Shown: positions 17,347 through 24,913 of the stretch, in pieces
How the letters are laid out: each line of letters opens with the position of its first letter
Position numbering within the stretch: the stretch's first letter is position 1
DNA from: Rhodococcus sp. (in: high G+C Gram-positive bacteria)
Lineage (GTDB): Bacteria > Actinomycetota > Actinomycetes > Mycobacteriales > Mycobacteriaceae
Reading direction: 5' to 3'
Assembly (NCBI RefSeq): GCF_023264675.1
Contig: NZ_JAHFVG010000003.1
Coordinates: forward strand, 124,001 to 188,000
DNA length: 64,000 bases
Position numbers and translations under genes: made by a program
Notes under the pieces: model-generated
The model's database searches: none
What the model saw: only the letters and a program-made list of their open reading frames with translations
What the model was told of the DNA's origin: nothing

Positions 17347-20207
17347 CTGCGTCGTACCGCACTCCGCACGGCGGACGAATCGACCGTTCCTGCGCTCTGA
17401 ACTTCACGTTCGCCGGGCGGGAACTCACCGGATACCGGGGTGACACCCTCGCGTCGGCGCTGCTCGCCAATGGAATTCATCAGGTGACCACCAGCATCAA
17501 GATCGGTCGGCCGCGCGGCATCACGGCAGCGTGGGCCGAAGACACCGGTGGCCTTGTGCAGATCGAGGAGCCGTTCCCCGAGCCCATGTTGCTCGCGTCG
17601 ACGGTCGAACTCTTCGACGGCCTTGTCGCACGGGGCATTCCCGGCCAGGGTCGTCTCGCCGACATCGGCGACTCCGCCCGGTACGACGCATCCCACCAGC
17701 ACACCGATGTCCTCGTGGTCGGCGCCGGACCAGCGGGACTGGCGGCCGCACTCACCGCTGCGCGTAGCGGTTCTCGCGTGGTGCTGCTCGACGAGCAATG
17801 CGAACCTGGTGGGTCGTTGCTCGGAACCACCGATCGCATCGACGACGCCCCCGCGACATCCTGGGTCTCCTCCGTCGTTGCCGAGCTCGCCTCCTACCCG
17901 GATGTTCTGCATGTGCAACGAACGACAGCTTTCGGCTCGTACGACGACGGTTTCGTCCTAGCGCTGGAACGACGAACCGATCACCTCGGGTTCGACGCTC
18001 CGGCCCACGTCTCGCGCCAACGCGTGTGGCGAATTCGAGCGAGGCAGATCATCATCGCCACCGGAGCACACGAACGGCCGATCGTGTTCACCGACAACGA
18101 CCGTCCCGGAATCATGCTCGCCGGAGCCGCGCGAACATTCCTCCTACGCTACGGCGTCACGGTCGGCGACAAGGCGGTCGTCTTCACCACGAACGACAGC
18201 GCCTATGCCGCCGCTGTCGATCTGGCCGATGCGGGAGTAGACGTCACTGTGGTCGACGCTCGGTCGGTAGCCGCCGAAGAATGGGTCTCACAGTGCCGCA
18301 CCCGCGGCATCGAGGTTGTGACGGGATCCGTCGTCACCGGTACGCGCGGCACCGACAGGGTCACCGACGCACTCGTTGCGTCGACCTCGAATGGCGATCT
18401 GGGTTCCTCGGTCCCGATTTCCTGCGACGTTCTACTGGTCAGTGGCGGCTGGAACCCGGCAGTTCACCTCTACAGCCAGTCTCGCGGAAAGCTCCGGTAC
18501 GACGAGCGACTCGGCGCATTCGTGCCCGACGACGACGTGGAAGGGTTACGCGTCGCCGGGTCGGCAGACGGGATCTTCTCCCTCGGCGCCTGCATCGACT
18601 CCGGTCGAGATGTCTGTCTGAAAGCACTGGCGGCTCTGGGAGAATCCGCATGCGCCGAGTCCGCACCCGTGCACACCACCAGTTCGGATCGCGTATATCG
18701 GGATCCGATCGTACTGTGGCGGGTACCCGACAGCCGCGGCGAACACAACCAGTTCGTCGACGTGCAGCGCGACGCCACCGTCGCCGACATCGCCCGCGCA
18801 GTGGGCGCCGGCATGACGGCGATGGAACACATCAAGCGCTACACCACAATCGGCACTGCGCACGATCAGGGGAAAACGTCCGGAGTCATCGCATCGGGCA
18901 TCACGGCAGAGCTGCTCGGCCGCCCCATCGAGACACTCGGCACCACCACGTTCCGTCCTCCCTATACCCCCGTTGCATTCGCCGCTCTCGCCGGGCGTTC
19001 ACGCGGATCACTGTTCGATCCCGAACGCGTGACGGCACTGCACGACTGGCACGTCGGGCGAGGTGCCGTGTTCGAGGACGTCGGACAATGGAAACGGCCA
19101 CGCTTCTACCCTCTCGCGGGCGAGGACATGGATAGCGCGGTGCTGCGCGAATGTACCGCTGTACGTTCCGGTGTCGGCATCCTCGACGGGTCGACACTCG
19201 GCAAGATCGACGTATCGGGACCGGACGCAGGCGTTCTACTCGATCGTCTCTACACCAACATGATGAGCACTCTGAAGGTCGGCATGGTCCGCTACGGAGT
19301 CATGTGCGGGGTCGACGGAATGGTGATCGACGACGGCACTGTCATGCGATTGGACGACGAGCGATTTCAAGTGTTCACCACCACCGGCGGTGCAGCGAAG
19401 ATTCTGGAATGGATGGAGGAATGGCTGCAGACGGAATGGCCGGAACTCGTCGTCCGTCTCACGTCGGTGACCGAGCAATGGGCCACGTTCCCCGTCGTCG
19501 GGCCCAAGTCGAGAGCCGTGATCGGCGAGGTCTTTCCCGATGTGGACGTGACACAGGAATCGTTTCCCTTCATGGCGTGGCGTGACGCCTACCTCGGCGA
19601 CGTACACGTCCGCGTGGCTCGAATCAGCTTCTCCGGCGAACTCGCCTACGAGGTGAACGTGGATGGCTGGCATGCGCCCGCGCTCTGGTCGCGCCTGTTG
19701 GCAGCGGGAGAGAAGTACGGGATCACGCCGTACGGCACCGAGACGATGCATGTGCTGCGCGCTGAAAAGGGATATCCGATCATCGGGCAGGACACCGACG
19801 GGACCGTCACCCCGCAGGATCTCGGCATGAGTTGGGCGATATCCAAGAAGAAGAAAGACTTCGTCGGCAAAAGGTCCTTCTCCCGGACGGAGAATCTCAA
19901 TCCATTGCGGAAACAGTTCGTAGGCCTGCTCCCTCTCGACAACTCCACGGTGCTTCCCGAGGGCTCGCAGATCATCGACACGATAGACGACGGTATTCTT
20001 CCTCCTCCTCCCGTTCCGATGCTCGGCCACATCACTTCCAGCTATATGAGCGCCGAACTCGGCAGACCGTTCGCGCTCGCTCTGGTCAAGGGCGGCCACA
20101 CCCGCATCGGGGACATCGTTCACGTGCCCGTCGGCGGCAATCTCGTCGCCGCCGAGATCACCGGATCCGTACTCGTCGACCCCGAAGGAGCACGCCGCGA
20201 TGGCTGA
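17343..20207 (+). CDS. soxA: sarcosine oxidase subunit alpha
   Basis: 954 aa, matching the family (about 960-1000). Order of domains: an N-terminal ferredoxin-like segment (residues 15-100, TFAGRELTGYRGDTLASALLANG) without a cluster-binding Cys set; an NAD-binding Rossmann domain (VLVVGAGPAGLAAALTAA, about 122-140; IIATGAHERP and the NDRPGIMLAGAARTFL segment, 235-265); a DUF1989-free linker; and a C-terminal aminomethyltransferase-like folate domain (about 570-940) that would take the methylene group. The end overlaps soxG by 8 bp. Together SoxBDAG make glycine, H2O2 and 5,10-methylene-THF. Confidence 0.94.
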   Translation: MTASYRTPHGGRIDRSCALNFTFAGRELTGYRGDTLASALLANGIHQVTTSIKIGRPRGITAAWAEDTGGLVQIEEPFPEPMLLASTVELFDGLVARGIPGQGRLADIGDSARYDASHQHTDVLVVGAGPAGLAAALTAARSGSRVVLLDEQCEPGGSLLGTTDRIDDAPATSWVSSVVAELASYPDVLHVQRTTAFGSYDDGFVLALERRTDHLGFDAPAHVSRQRVWRIRARQIIIATGAHERPIVFTDNDRPGIMLAGAARTFLLRYGVTVGDKAVVFTTNDSAYAAAVDLADAGVDVTVVDARSVAAEEWVSQCRTRGIEVVTGSVVTGTRGTDRVTDALVASTSNGDLGSSVPISCDVLLVSGGWNPAVHLYSQSRGKLRYDERLGAFVPDDDVEGLRVAGSADGIFSLGACIDSGRDVCLKALAALGESACAESAPVHTTSSDRVYRDPIVLWRVPDSRGEHNQFVDVQRDATVADIARAVGAGMTAMEHIKRYTTIGTAHDQGKTSGVIASGITAELLGRPIETLGTTTFRPPYTPVAFAALAGRSRGSLFDPERVTALHDWHVGRGAVFEDVGQWKRPRFYPLAGEDMDSAVLRECTAVRSGVGILDGSTLGKIDVSGPDAGVLLDRLYTNMMSTLKVGMVRYGVMCGVDGMVIDDGTVMRLDDERFQVFTTTGGAAKILEWMEEWLQTEWPELVVRLTSVTEQWATFPVVGPKSRAVIGEVFPDVDVTQESFPFMAWRDAYLGDVHVRVARISFSGELAYEVNVDGWHAPALWSRLLAAGEKYGITPYGTETMHVLRAEKGYPIIGQDTDGTVTPQDLGMSWAISKKKKDFVGKRSFSRTENLNPLRKQFVGLLPLDNSTVLPEGSQIIDTIDDGILPPPPVPMLGHITSSYMSAELGRPFALALVKGGHTRIGDIVHVPVGGNLVAAEITGSVLVDPEGARRDG

Positions 20208-20790
20208 CACACTCGTACCCATGAGTCCGCTGCACAGTTTCGCCGAGCGCTTCGCCGAGCAGCCACCCTCGGTTTCGCTGACGGAAGAGCCTTTCACTGC
20301 CATGGTCGATCTGTGGGTGCAGCCGGGCGGTGACGGCGTCGTTGCCGTCGCAGAATCGATCGGCGTGGCCCTTCCGACGACGCCAGGCCGCGCAGTGGTC
20401 ACCGACGGCGCTACGGCGATCTGGTTCGGCCCGGAGGAATGGCTCGTCACATCGCGAGCTCAGACGGGAGTAGCACTCGAATCGACTCTGCAGGCGGCGG
20501 TTCGGCGGTACGGCGGAGCTGCCACCGACGTCTCCGCGCAACGCACGTCCATTCGACTGTCCGGGGACGAGGCCCGTTTCGTCCTGTCCATGGGATGCTC
20601 CCTGGATCTGCATCCGAGCGTGTATTCGCCCGGCAGCGCCCATCAAACGATGCTCGGGCTGGCAGCTGTGGTGATAATCGCGCTCGACGACAATGGCCGC
20701 GACTATCGACTGCTGGTACGTACGTCGTTCGCCCGGTATCTGGCGGAGTGGTTGATCGACGCCTCGTCGGAGTTTCGCTCGACGCCTTGA
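20200..20790 (+). CDS. soxG: sarcosine oxidase subunit gamma
   Basis: 196 aa, overlapping soxA by 8 bp. It shows the SoxG signature: IWFGPEEWLV, the segment GAATDVSAQRTSIRLSG (hallmark D-x-S-x-x-R), and a DLHPSVYSPGS block. This small subunit holds the tetramer together near the FMN and folate sites. The gene is followed by a strong hairpin that ends the operon. Confidence 0.92.
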   Translation: MADTLVPMSPLHSFAERFAEQPPSVSLTEEPFTAMVDLWVQPGGDGVVAVAESIGVALPTTPGRAVVTDGATAIWFGPEEWLVTSRAQTGVALESTLQAAVRRYGGAATDVSAQRTSIRLSGDEARFVLSMGCSLDLHPSVYSPGSAHQTMLGLAAVVIIALDDNGRDYRLLVRTSFARYLAEWLIDASSEFRSTP

Positions 20791-20803
20791 CACTCCCCCG
20801 CGT

Positions 20804-20840
20804 CCCGAGGTTCGACAGCGATGGGCTGCCGAACCGCGGG
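20804..20840. terminator. hairpin between convergent soxG and purU
   Basis: Arms CCCG-a-GGTTCG-a-CAGC and GCTG-c-CGAACC-g-CGGG pair over 14 positions with two single mismatches around a 5-base loop (GATGG). It lies 13 bp after the soxG stop and 8 bp from the purU stop. There is no long U-run, as is common in actinobacteria. It could end transcription in both directions. Confidence 0.65.
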
Positions 20841-20848
20841 TACGACGA

Positions 20849-21691
20849 TCACTTGAACACTACGGTTCGGTGTCCATGTAGAAGAACTCGATTCTCACAG
20901 TGCCAGCGGACTGCCCGCGACAGCGCAAGCGCTTCGGCATCCTGCCCCACCGTGGCGAGCCGCACCGGTCCGTAACTGTGGTCGATACGGATCACTTCTT
21001 GCTCGATGATGGGTCCCTCGTCCAGATCGGGAGTCACGTAGTGCGCGGTTGCGCCGACCTGCTTCACACCGCGATCGAACGCTTGGTGATATGGCTTCGC
21101 ACCTTTGAAACCGGGAAGAAACGAGTGGTGGATGTTGATCGCCTTGCCATGCAACCGTCGGCACGCGTCGTCGGTCAATACCTGCATGTATCGAGCCAGG
21201 ACGACGAGATCCGCATCGAACTCGTCCACGATCTCGAACAGTCGAGCTTCGGCGGCCGCTTTGGACAACGGAGTGACCGGTACATGAAGGAACGGAAGAC
21301 CCGCGGCTTCGGCCATCGGCCTGAGGTCTTCGTGATTGGACACGACCGCAACGAGTTCGGCTCCCAGGATCTGTGCCCGCCAACGGAAGATCAGGTCGTT
21401 CAAGCAGTGGCCCATTTTGGACACCATGACGATGGATCGGGGTAGAGCGTCGCCGGCAAAATTGAACTCCATCGCGAATTTTCGGGCGATCGGCTCGAAT
21501 TGCTCCACCAGCTCGGATATCTCGTCGCTGGCGGCGAACGACGTACGAAGAAAGAACTCACCACCGAGTGCATCGTCGAACTGCTGGTGTTCGTCGATGT
21601 CGCACGCATGCTCGAAAAGAAACGAACTGACGGCGTGCACGATCCCGGATCGCTGTGGGCAGCTCAGCGTCAGCGTATAGGTCCGGCTCAT
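20849..21691 (-). CDS. purU: formyltetrahydrofolate deformylase
   Basis: 280 aa. It hydrolyses 10-formyl-THF to formate and THF. An ACT domain lies at about 1-80 (YTLTLSCPQRSGIVHAVSSFL) and a formyltransferase-fold catalytic domain at 85-280 with NIHHSFLPGFKGAKPYHQA and the DEGPIIEQ acid motif. The Asn-His-Asp catalytic set is intact. Next to sarcosine oxidase genes it balances the one-carbon-loaded folate pool made by demethylation, an arrangement known from other actinobacteria and proteobacteria. It shares the 13-bp putative operator with soxB. Confidence 0.93.
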   Translation of the reverse strand: MSRTYTLTLSCPQRSGIVHAVSSFLFEHACDIDEHQQFDDALGGEFFLRTSFAASDEISELVEQFEPIARKFAMEFNFAGDALPRSIVMVSKMGHCLNDLIFRWRAQILGAELVAVVSNHEDLRPMAEAAGLPFLHVPVTPLSKAAAEARLFEIVDEFDADLVVLARYMQVLTDDACRRLHGKAINIHHSFLPGFKGAKPYHQAFDRGVKQVGATAHYVTPDLDEGPIIEQEVIRIDHSYGPVRLATVGQDAEALALSRAVRWHCENRVLLHGHRTVVFK

Positions 21692-21745
21692 GATGATCTC
21701 CTCGGTTGCAGCCCGTCCGCGTCACCATCGATCAGAATTCGACCT

Positions 21746-21758
21746 CTGATATATCAAT
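21746..21758. promoter_or_regulatory. candidate operator of the FadR-type regulator (purU side)
   Basis: CTGATATATCAAT is the exact reverse complement of the 13-mer upstream of soxB. It lies 55-67 bp upstream of the purU start on the minus strand, where a promoter is expected. Confidence 0.55.
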
Positions 21759-21833
21759 CAGATACTACATCGTCGCGAGGGCTTGGCAACATGGAACCGA
21801 CACGCATCCCACCGAGAACGAAGGCGAGTCCCG

Positions 21834-22268
21834 TCAGACCATGGACGGTCGGTCGACAGGCGTGAGCGACCTGCTCACGATCAGCGCGGCGAACACGAGA
21901 AGGGAGAGTCCACCACCGAAGTCGGTCGAAATGGTCGCGAGAAAGAACGGCGGCACCTCGGGAACGCCACCGACGAAGTGTCCGATACTCGAGAAGCCCA
22001 GCATCGCGTAGGCGACGAACGCCGTCGACACGTAACGCATCTTCCCCGCTCGGTACCGCGCGAATCCCCACAACCCGAGGACGGTGAGCAACGGATAGAA
22101 AACAGCGATACCTACTTGGTACGCCAGCGAATTCGGGAAGAACGGCACGGGCGGATAGTCATCGGCCATGAGGAAATTGTGGGTGTAGTGAATCGTCGTC
22201 GACACAAGGTTGAAAGCAAGGACTGCCGCGAGGACTGTGACACTCTGCGGGGGTGGTCGTTGAGGCAT
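21834..22268 (-). CDS. four-TM integral membrane protein of unknown function
   Basis: 144 aa with four hydrophobic segments: roughly 10-26, 48-70, 80-100 and 112-132. A His-rich loop after TM1 (IHYTHNF) and FSSIGHFVGG near TM3 could bind a metal or proton, but no family is recognised. The gene has its own 17-bp inverted repeat (22291-22307) just upstream, shared with the copD-like and saccharopine-dehydrogenase-like genes, so it probably belongs to the same small regulon. Confidence 0.65.
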   Translation of the reverse strand: MPQRPPPQSVTVLAAVLAFNLVSTTIHYTHNFLMADDYPPVPFFPNSLAYQVGIAVFYPLLTVLGLWGFARYRAGKMRYVSTAFVAYAMLGFSSIGHFVGGVPEVPPFFLATISTDFGGGLSLLVFAALIVSRSLTPVDRPSMV

Positions 22269-22290
22269 ATCGGGACTGTAGACAACCCGT

Positions 22291-22307
22291 GCTCTGATAA
22301 CAAGAGC
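22291..22307. promoter_or_regulatory. shared operator, copy 1 (GCTCT-N7-AGAGC)
   Basis: GCTCTGATAACAAGAGC, extended by CGT/ACG on the flanks to give 8-bp perfect arms (22288-22310). It starts 23 bp upstream of the four-TM gene's ATG. Copies 2 and 3 are at 23307 and 23355. Confidence 0.6.
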
Positions 22308-22333
22308 ACGACATCGAAAGCGCTACAGTGAAT

Positions 22334-23284
22334 TCACGGGGTGTACGACAGTGCCGATGCCGTTCCGACCGCGACAGCCATACCCACAGCCGCCACCACA
22401 GCCCGTCGACACGAGGTCGCGACGGAGCTCTCTCGACCGACCCATACCTGCCGCAGATGCCGTCCCACTGCAACGAGTGCAACGAGCACAACAACTTTCA
22501 CGATGACAAGTGAGTATTAATTTCGAGACGGATCAGACGTGTCCCACCGCACCACCGTTCCGCCGAGCCCGCTGACACCGACTGCAACGACACACCAGAA
22601 TGCCAGCCGTGAGTAACGAGGCAGGACTCGCGACCAGGAGTCCACGTCCCGGAGAATCGTTGCCGCTGCGACGAGAGTGCCCATCCACAGCGCCGCGGCG
22701 ATGACGTGCACCGACACGATCACCCATCCGGCGTCCCCTAGCGACATGTGACCACTGACCGGCCCCGACACGAGGCCGACTGCCGCAATCGTGCCGACGA
22801 TCGCCGGATGCCAACCCGATCCACCACGGGCGCTGTCGAGTGCGATGCCGCACAGAACGATCGGGCACACCAAAGCGACCACGCCCCATTGCCCCAGCGC
22901 GGTACTGTGCAACAGTTCCGCAAGATCGGCCGTCGACAGCCGGCGGAACGGCACCCCGACCACATTCGCGGCCGTCGCCATGAAGCTGCCGAGCGAGGCG
23001 AGGAACCACAGGGCCGCCCAGACGGCCAACGACCTCCACACCCGAGGGCGGTCGGCCTGCCGCAGCCACGACAGCAGGACGGCGTACCCGATGCAGAGTG
23101 AGCCCAATACCATCACCACCGATTCGATCGGAACGACGGCACTCCGGACGTCACTGCCCGTGAACAGTGCGGCGGCCACTGCCACGCCGACGGAACACGA
23201 CAACACCAGCGCCACTGCACGCCGAGCCGAGTGCGGCGAGGCGTGGATTTCGCTGCCGTACAGCGGTTTTCTCGCGTGCATCAT
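22334..23284 (-). pseudogene. CopD-like copper-resistance membrane protein interrupted by one in-frame stop
   Basis: The open part (22517-23284) encodes 255 aa with about seven hydrophobic segments and the CopD-type block GHMSLGDAGWVIVSVHVIAAA, LWMGTL near residues 175-200. It ends at a TAA (22517-22519) after DTSDPSRN. Beyond that stop the same frame stays open for 60 more codons to a TGA at 22334. It reads like the missing C-terminal membrane helices (YSLVIVKVVVLVALVAVGRHL, then VVAAVGMAVAVGTA). The whole would be about 315 aa, the usual CopD size. So this is one gene with a nonsense codon: a recent pseudogene, a truncated but stable protein, or a sequence error. Divergent from 23395. Confidence 0.7.
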
Positions 23285-23306
23285 TCGGCGATGGTAGGTC
23301 GGCTTC

Positions 23307-23323
23307 GCTCTGTTTTCAAGAGC
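23307..23323. promoter_or_regulatory. shared operator, copy 2 (copD side)
   Basis: GCTCTGTTTTCAAGAGC with one more pairing base on each side (CG...CG). It starts 23 bp upstream of the copD-like ATG, the same spacing as copy 1 to its gene. Confidence 0.6.
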
Positions 23324-23354
23324 GGGCTACCGCGCCAACAATCACCACGGCCAC

Positions 23355-23371
23355 GCTCTTGATTTCAGAGC
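23355..23371. promoter_or_regulatory. shared operator, copy 3 (rightward gene side)
   Basis: GCTCTTGATTTCAGAGC; its reverse complement, GCTCTGAAATCAAGAGC, lines up with copies 1 and 2 (spacer G-N4-CA). It ends 23 bp before the ATG at 23395, so all three copies hold the same distance and orientation to their genes. Confidence 0.6.
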
Positions 23372-23394
23372 AATACTCGGGTTGACTGCCTCAC

Positions 23395-24495
23395 ATGACC
23401 GAACCTACCTCCGGCCCCCTGTCGGATCCGACGAGTGCACGTCTGCTGATCTACGGAATCTACGGATACACCGGCACCCTGGTCGGCCGGGAAGCACTGC
23501 GACGCGGCCTCGACATCGTCGTCGCCGGACGCGACCGCGAGCGCACCGAATCCGTCGCACGCGCGTTGGGGGTCCCGTCACGAGTGTGTTCACTCGACGA
23601 TGCACGTGCAGTGGACCAGGCGCTGATCGACATCGACATCGTTGCGCATTGCGCGGGGCCGTACGAACGAACGTCGGCGCCCATGGTCGACGCGTGCCTG
23701 CGCACCGGAACGCATTACCTCGACCTGACGGGTGAGGCAGAGGTATTCGAGTCCATATACGCGCGAGACGCACAGGCGCGCTCCGCCGGTATCGCCCTCG
23801 TTCCCGGTGTCGGTTTCGACGTCGTGCCGACCGATCACCTGACTGCCGTTGCGAAGCAAGCGCTTCCCGACGCACACAGCGCCGACATCGCCGTCATCAG
23901 CCGCGGCGGATTCAGTCGTGGAACATTGACCACCGCACTACTCGGCATGGCGGCCGGAAACAAGATCAGACTGGGTGGAAGACTCGTCGGCGTTGCGCAC
24001 AGTCACCGCATTCTGACCGTCGAGCTTCCCGGATCGAGAAGAGCAACAGTAGGTTCGACGCCGTTGGGTGACATTGCGTCCGCCGCGCGCACCGCCGATC
24101 TGGTCGATGTGACAACGTTCACCGAGCTCCCCGGAGCGAGGGTGCTGCGGTGGTTGGACGGTCCGCTCCGTCGGGTCCTGCGGATACGCGCCGTGGCAGG
24201 CGCGCTGGAGAAATTGGTGGCGAAGGTTCCCGGACCATCCGAGTCGACTCGTGGCCGCAGCCGCAGCGCGGGATGGGTTCGGCTGACCGACGAACACGGA
24301 CACAGCGTCGAACGATCCATCGAAGTGGACAACACCTACGCCTTCACTGCGAAGTCCATGGTGCACGCCGCGGTGACCCTCTCACACAATCCTGTCATCG
24401 GGGCGCTCACACCGTCCCAAGCCTTCGGAATCGACTTCATCGACACGATCCCGGGCGTGACCCTCAACCGCACCGGGACCGCAACGGTCTCCTGA
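23395..24495 (+). CDS. saccharopine dehydrogenase-like NAD(P)-binding protein
   Basis: 366 aa. An N-terminal Rossmann fold is seen (LLIYGIYGYTGTLVGREAL, about 17-35; VVAGRDRER), followed by AGPYERTSAPMVDACLRTGTHYLDLTGE and PGVGFDVVPTD, the hallmark of the saccharopine-dehydrogenase-like family that includes mycobacterial trans-acting enoyl reductases. The true substrate is unknown; lysine metabolism is unlikely since the C-terminal catalytic part differs. It is transcribed away from the copD-like gene under a shared operator pair, and is followed by an HxlR regulator. Confidence 0.8.
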   Translation: MTEPTSGPLSDPTSARLLIYGIYGYTGTLVGREALRRGLDIVVAGRDRERTESVARALGVPSRVCSLDDARAVDQALIDIDIVAHCAGPYERTSAPMVDACLRTGTHYLDLTGEAEVFESIYARDAQARSAGIALVPGVGFDVVPTDHLTAVAKQALPDAHSADIAVISRGGFSRGTLTTALLGMAAGNKIRLGGRLVGVAHSHRILTVELPGSRRATVGSTPLGDIASAARTADLVDVTTFTELPGARVLRWLDGPLRRVLRIRAVAGALEKLVAKVPGPSESTRGRSRSAGWVRLTDEHGHSVERSIEVDNTYAFTAKSMVHAAVTLSHNPVIGALTPSQAFGIDFIDTIPGVTLNRTGTATVS

Positions 24496-24520
24496 ACATC
24501 CGGCGACGGTGGAACACCCT

Positions 24521-24560
24521 AGAGTCGGTGTCATGACTACAGAGTCGATGTCGTGACTAC
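24521..24560 (+). repeat. 20-bp tandem duplication over the HxlR gene start
   Basis: AGAGTCGGTGTCATGACTAC and AGAGTCGATGTCGTGACTAC stand head to tail with 18 of 20 bases equal. The left copy gives an ATG (24533) opening a 7-codon frame whose TGA overlaps the GTG start (24553) given by the right copy. The result looks like a short upstream frame coupled to the regulator. Confidence 0.6.
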
Positions 24561-24912
24561 GGACACCCCGAGGCCCGGGCAACCCGTCAGAGGCTCCACG
24601 TCGGGACGGCCGATCATGGCGGCGCTCGACTTGCTGGGACGCCGTGGTGCGTTGTCGATCCTGGTCGCACTCCAACCCGAGCCGTCGACCTTTCGTGCAC
24701 TCCAGACAACTGCGGGCGACCTGTCCGCCAGTACTCTCAACACCCGCCTCCGTGAACTGCGCGCTGTCGGTTTGATCGCCAAGGGCGACAACGGCTACGA
24801 GCTCAGCGAGGACGGTGCAGCCCTGATCGAGGCAGGGCAGCCACTGTTGAACTGGGCCGCCGCATGGGCGGAACAGCTGACCGCGGTGGGCGGGGAGTAC
24901 GAACTCAGCTGA
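24553..24912 (+). CDS. HxlR-family winged-helix transcriptional regulator
   Basis: 119 aa. HxlR features are seen from residue 22 on: ALDLLGRRGALSILVAL, FRALQTTAGDLSASTLNTRLREL (recognition helix), then the wing and YELSEDGAALIEAGQPLLNWAAAWAE. GTG start. The usual GDKW-type start motif is replaced by a GRRGAL variant. It sits at the end of the group sharing the GCTCT-N7-AGAGC sites and is the best candidate to bind them, although no site lies directly before its own gene. Convergent with the acyl-CoA ligase (1 bp between stops). Confidence 0.82.
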   Translation: MTTDTPRPGQPVRGSTSGRPIMAALDLLGRRGALSILVALQPEPSTFRALQTTAGDLSASTLNTRLRELRAVGLIAKGDNGYELSEDGAALIEAGQPLLNWAAAWAEQLTAVGGEYELS

Positions 24913-24913
24913 G

